Assembly (NCBI GenBank): GCA_021836665.1
Contig: JAKBHQ010000509.1
Span: forward strand, 1-6,861
Length of the DNA: 6,861 nt
Origin: Thermoplasmata archaeon
Lineage (GTDB): Bacteria; Actinomycetota; Acidimicrobiia; Acidimicrobiales; Acidimicrobiaceae
Reading direction: 5' to 3'
Shown: positions 4,982-6,861 of the stretch, in pieces
How positions within the stretch are numbered: the stretch's first letter is position 1
How the letters are laid out: the number at the start of each line of letters is the position of its first letter
The notes under the pieces: model-generated
The model's database searches: none
Seen by the model: the letters and a program-made list of their open reading frames with translations, nothing else
What the model was told of the DNA's origin: nothing
Made by a program: the position numbers and the translations under genes

Positions 4982-4995
4982 ACCGCCCAGGCGGT
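4982..4995. repeat. Hairpin ACCGCC-CA-GGCGGT upstream of the toxin-antitoxin promoter
   Basis: A perfect six-base inverted repeat with a two-base centre sits about 40 bases upstream of the toxin-antitoxin operator. There is no T tract, so it is not an obvious terminator. It may be a binding site or a remnant. Confidence 0.3.
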
Positions 4996-5137
4996 TCAAG
5001 TGGGCAAATTACTCACCAACGGACGAAGAGTCCACTATTTGGAATCCTTTCGGTTCTTATTGTGTCCCTCAAGGTCCACCGAAACACCGCAGATCAACTC
5101 TATTTTGAGATCTGGTGTCATCCGAAAATAAAAGCGC

Positions 5138-5157
5138 ACCCGCTACAAACCCGCTAC
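5138..5157. repeat. Twin repeat ACCCGCTACAAACCCGCTAC (copy 2)
   Basis: This is identical over 20 bases to 3998-4017, same orientation, 1140 bases away. The surrounding bases do not match, so it is not simply the end of a longer duplication. Together the two copies flank the tRNA remnant and the toxin-antitoxin pair. Confidence 0.8.
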
Positions 5158-5507
5158 TGGACGAGCCCCGATGATCACCCAGCAGCGGGACGAGAAGGCG
5201 GTTTGGCAAGATGCCACCTGAGGTCATAGGAACTTTCGGTACCAACATTCGGTAGATCCCGTTGAAGCGACGGTCGGAGTTGCCGACACCAGGACCACGA
5301 CAAGCTGCTCGATTTCAAATGTTTTTACGTTCTCAATCTCATGAGCTCGCTTTGGATGTGCTTTCGGGGATTCCTCTCAGCTGCTGACGTGTAATCAACA
5401 CTCTCTCACACCCACTACTGTTCCGATTCTGGTCACCTCAAAATTGCAGAGCCTTCAGTGCTGGCATATCACAGCTAGCGGGCGTAGTCTCGTTGGGCGG
5501 GGATCTG

Positions 5508-5666
5508 GTGAATCGCAAAACACCTCCGGCGTTGGTGCGCTTGATGAAGAATCCGGACCATTTTCGGACGGCACCTCGTCAAGCAAAATTGCACGCGTAC
5601 AGAAACCCGGCGCGGCGTGCCAGTCTGCGAAATCAATTAACCACCTTGGGCCTTTTGAGCAAATAA
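5508..5666 (+). CDS. Possible small basic protein, 52 residues (or remnant)
   Basis: A GTG at 5508 opens a frame ending in TAA at 5664-5666. The product starts MNRKTPPALVRLMKNPDHF and is very basic, with about nine Arg and four Lys and a plausible helical composition. A G-rich stretch (GCGGGGAT) lies before the start and could serve as a weak ribosome site. The frame stays open upstream to 5388, so it may instead be the end of a longer decayed gene. I recognise no family. Two other frames are open across the same bases, which weakens the call. Confidence 0.22.
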   Translation: MNRKTPPALVRLMKNPDHFRTAPRQAKLHAYRNPARRASLRNQLTTLGLLSK

Positions 5667-5771
5667 TCAGACCCTGGCGGCGCAGTAGAGAGCCACATAT
5701 CCAAATGTACAGCTCGATGGAGCATTTCCGGAAGAAGTCCCCCATGAGAAAACCCGTATAGGCTTGCGAAA

Positions 5772-6551
5772 GTGGGTGAATTGAGTGGCGTACGAGTAGT
5801 AATTACTGGGGCCAGCAGTGGCCTGGGACTCGCGATGGCTGACGCTCTTCTTAGTGCTGGAGCAACCGTCGCAATGGCCGCCCGACCTTCCAAACGCCTG
5901 GATGAAATAGTGGATTATCGTCGTCATGAGAACCTTGACGCTCACCGCCTGCCGCTAGATGTTCGAGACCTTGAATCAGTCAAAAGCGCAGCTGATGAGG
6001 TATTTGATAAACTCGGTTCAGTAGATGTTCTAGTAAATAATGCCGGCATAGGCATGATCAGCGTCAACCCATCCTTTCTGACAAACCCCATGCCATTTTA
6101 TGAAGTCAGTCCGGATAGGTTCCAAGACGTTATCGATACCAACCTCATCGGTTACTTTCTGGTCGCTTCGCAATTCACCCCGCGCCTGCTACAACAGGGC
6201 CGCGGCCGGATAATTAATATTTCCATGAATCATGAGACCATGAAAAGAAGTGGGTTTGTCCCGTATGGTCCGTCCAGAGCTGCAGCAGAATCGCTGAGCT
6301 ACATTATGGCCCAAGATCTCGCTGGAACTCCTGTCACGGTAAATATGCTTCTGCCTGGCGGTGCCACCAGAACCGGAATGATTCCCAAAGACATTCCACC
6401 GGAATTAGATGCAAAACTGTTATCTCCTAAGATTATGGATCGACCAATTATATTCCTTTGCTCAAAATTGGCCGAAAAACTAAATGGCGAACGCATCGTG
6501 GCAACTGCTTTTGATGACTGGCTTTTGCAACACAATCGGTTGAATACCTAG
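5772..6551 (+). CDS. Short-chain dehydrogenase/reductase (SDR) with altered catalytic residues
   Basis: The protein is 259 residues, standard for classical SDRs, cytosolic enzymes that move hydride between NAD(P) and alcohols or ketones. The Rossmann signature TGASSGLG is at 12-19, NNAG at 89-92 and the structural Asn at 124 (DTNLIG). R37, next to the expected cofactor-binding loop, hints at NADP preference. Catalytic Tyr165 is in YGPSR, where the usual Lys at Tyr+4 is Arg169 (codon AGA). The residue 13 before Tyr, normally catalytic Ser, is Met152, with Ser151 one place off. Activity may be changed or lost. The PGG motif at 195-197 and the C-terminal substrate region are complete. GTG at 5772 is the start that leads directly into the fold. 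It has no ribosome site, but a TATAGG nine bases upstream could be a -10 box for a near-leaderless transcript. The substrate is unknown. Confidence 0.92.
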   Translation: MGELSGVRVVITGASSGLGLAMADALLSAGATVAMAARPSKRLDEIVDYRRHENLDAHRLPLDVRDLESVKSAADEVFDKLGSVDVLVNNAGIGMISVNPSFLTNPMPFYEVSPDRFQDVIDTNLIGYFLVASQFTPRLLQQGRGRIINISMNHETMKRSGFVPYGPSRAAAESLSYIMAQDLAGTPVTVNMLLPGGATRTGMIPKDIPPELDAKLLSPKIMDRPIIFLCSKLAEKLNGERIVATAFDDWLLQHNRLNT

Positions 6552-6861
6552 GACGGGGGTCTTCGTCCACCCAGTAGGTGCCTATCCGCTCGAATCTGCG
6601 GAGCCTGATGTGATAGTGATTTTCCTAATCTACCGCTAATAGGACTATAGGTAATCATTTCCGCCAAGACCTGACCTTGATAATCCTTCAGGAACTCCCA
6701 TAAAGCAAACCACAAAACAAACAACAAAACACAGATTTTCCTTCGGTCTACCTTGAAGTACAAACAGTGTCGGAATCCCCGAAATCAACACAAAACTCCC
6801 TAAATGATCGCAGTTCACTGCGGCAATCTTCATTGCTACTATTGGTTGCGAAAGCTACCTA
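6551..6861. other. Downstream stretch without a gene
   Basis: GGACG (6551-6555) and CGTCC (6564-6568) form a weak hairpin right after the SDR stop codon, with no T tract. Bases 6700-6735 are low-complexity, rich in ACAAAACA-type runs. The two minus-strand open frames here (6763-6548 and 6833-6645) translate to composition-driven Phe/Val/Cys runs without domain or ribosome site, so I see no supported gene. Confidence 0.5.

Larger units (their letters stand above)
4996..5771. other. Stretch of about 0.8 kb with no confident gene, possibly decayed DNA
   Basis: No open frame here has family motifs, good starts and ribosome sites together. It holds the second twin repeat (5138-5157), two TTCGGTA half-sites (5235 and 5248) and a few coding-like fragments. 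On the minus strand, 5370-5224 reads about 49 codons without a usable start, including the hydrophobic segment IEQLVVVLVSATPTV, which looks like the tail of a broken gene. A 52-codon frame at 5508-5666 is listed separately. The plus-strand frame at 5444-5761 and minus-strand frame at 5745-5455 are open but have no recognisable domain. Gene decay beside an integration hotspot would explain this picture. Confidence 0.5.

Noticed and set aside
5050..5121. Minus-strand 28-residue micro-gene beginning MTPDLKIEL
   Set aside because: Too short to judge; there is no ribosome site and nothing conserved to compare within the window.
4936..5229. Plus-strand 97-residue frame and its overlapping partners
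   Set aside because: It begins inside the toxin-antitoxin operator, has no ribosome site or domain, and runs through the 20-base twin repeat.
5444..5761. Plus-strand 105-residue and minus-strand 96-residue frames
   Set aside because: Neither shows a family motif or ribosome site. Three frames are open over the same bases, so openness alone is not evidence.
6548..6833. Minus-strand frames with Phe/Val/Cys-rich translations resembling a membrane peptide
   Set aside because: The apparent hydrophobicity comes from a low-complexity ACAAAACA tract; there is no ribosome site or continuing domain.

Overview
The window looks like the right-hand part of an integrated mobile element joined to chromosomal DNA, probably from an actinobacterium or a relative. 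The taxon is an inference. It rests on GTG and TTG starts, a start with no ribosome site placed right after a TANNNT -10 box, a tRNA gene end without an encoded CCA, and replication and excision proteins of the kind seen in actinobacterial integrative elements. No marker gene settles it, and base composition was judged only by eye.

Positions 1 to about 4164 are the element, and all its genes lie on the minus strand. Reading leftward from the tRNA remnant, there is a repeat-containing hypothetical protein (3945-3220), a small excisionase-like DNA-binding protein (3107-2925), a 92-residue unknown (2928-2650), a large primase-helicase with CHC2 zinc finger, TOPRIM and RecA-like ATPase domains (2653-674), a small protein with a possible zinc site (583-248), and the first 15 codons of another gene cut by the window edge (47-1). 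The excisionase-like gene, the 92-residue gene and the primase-helicase overlap by four bases at each junction and should be translated as one coupled unit. The 3' end of the primase-helicase gene carries a dense array of TTGTCC hexamers and a large G/C-rich inverted repeat, a good candidate for the element's replication origin. No integrase is visible; it may lie left of the window or be lost.

The element ends at 4121-4164 in what reads as the 3' half of tRNA-Ala(GGC): anticodon loop, AGGTC variable loop, T-arm and an acceptor strand carrying U at position 70. The 5' half is absent, as expected at the tRNA-distal end of an element integrated into a tRNA gene. A Rho-independent terminator follows at 4193-4221 and is probably the original terminator of that tRNA.

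To the right is a VapC-type PIN-domain toxin with a Phd/YefM-type antitoxin (4916-4272), then about 0.8 kb with no confident gene, then a short-chain dehydrogenase/reductase (5772-6551) in which two catalytic positions look substituted. A 20-base twin repeat, ACCCGCTACAAACCCGCTAC, occurs on both sides of the tRNA remnant and toxin-antitoxin pair (3998 and 5138). This suggests integrase arm-type sites and perhaps a second, decayed insertion at the same target.
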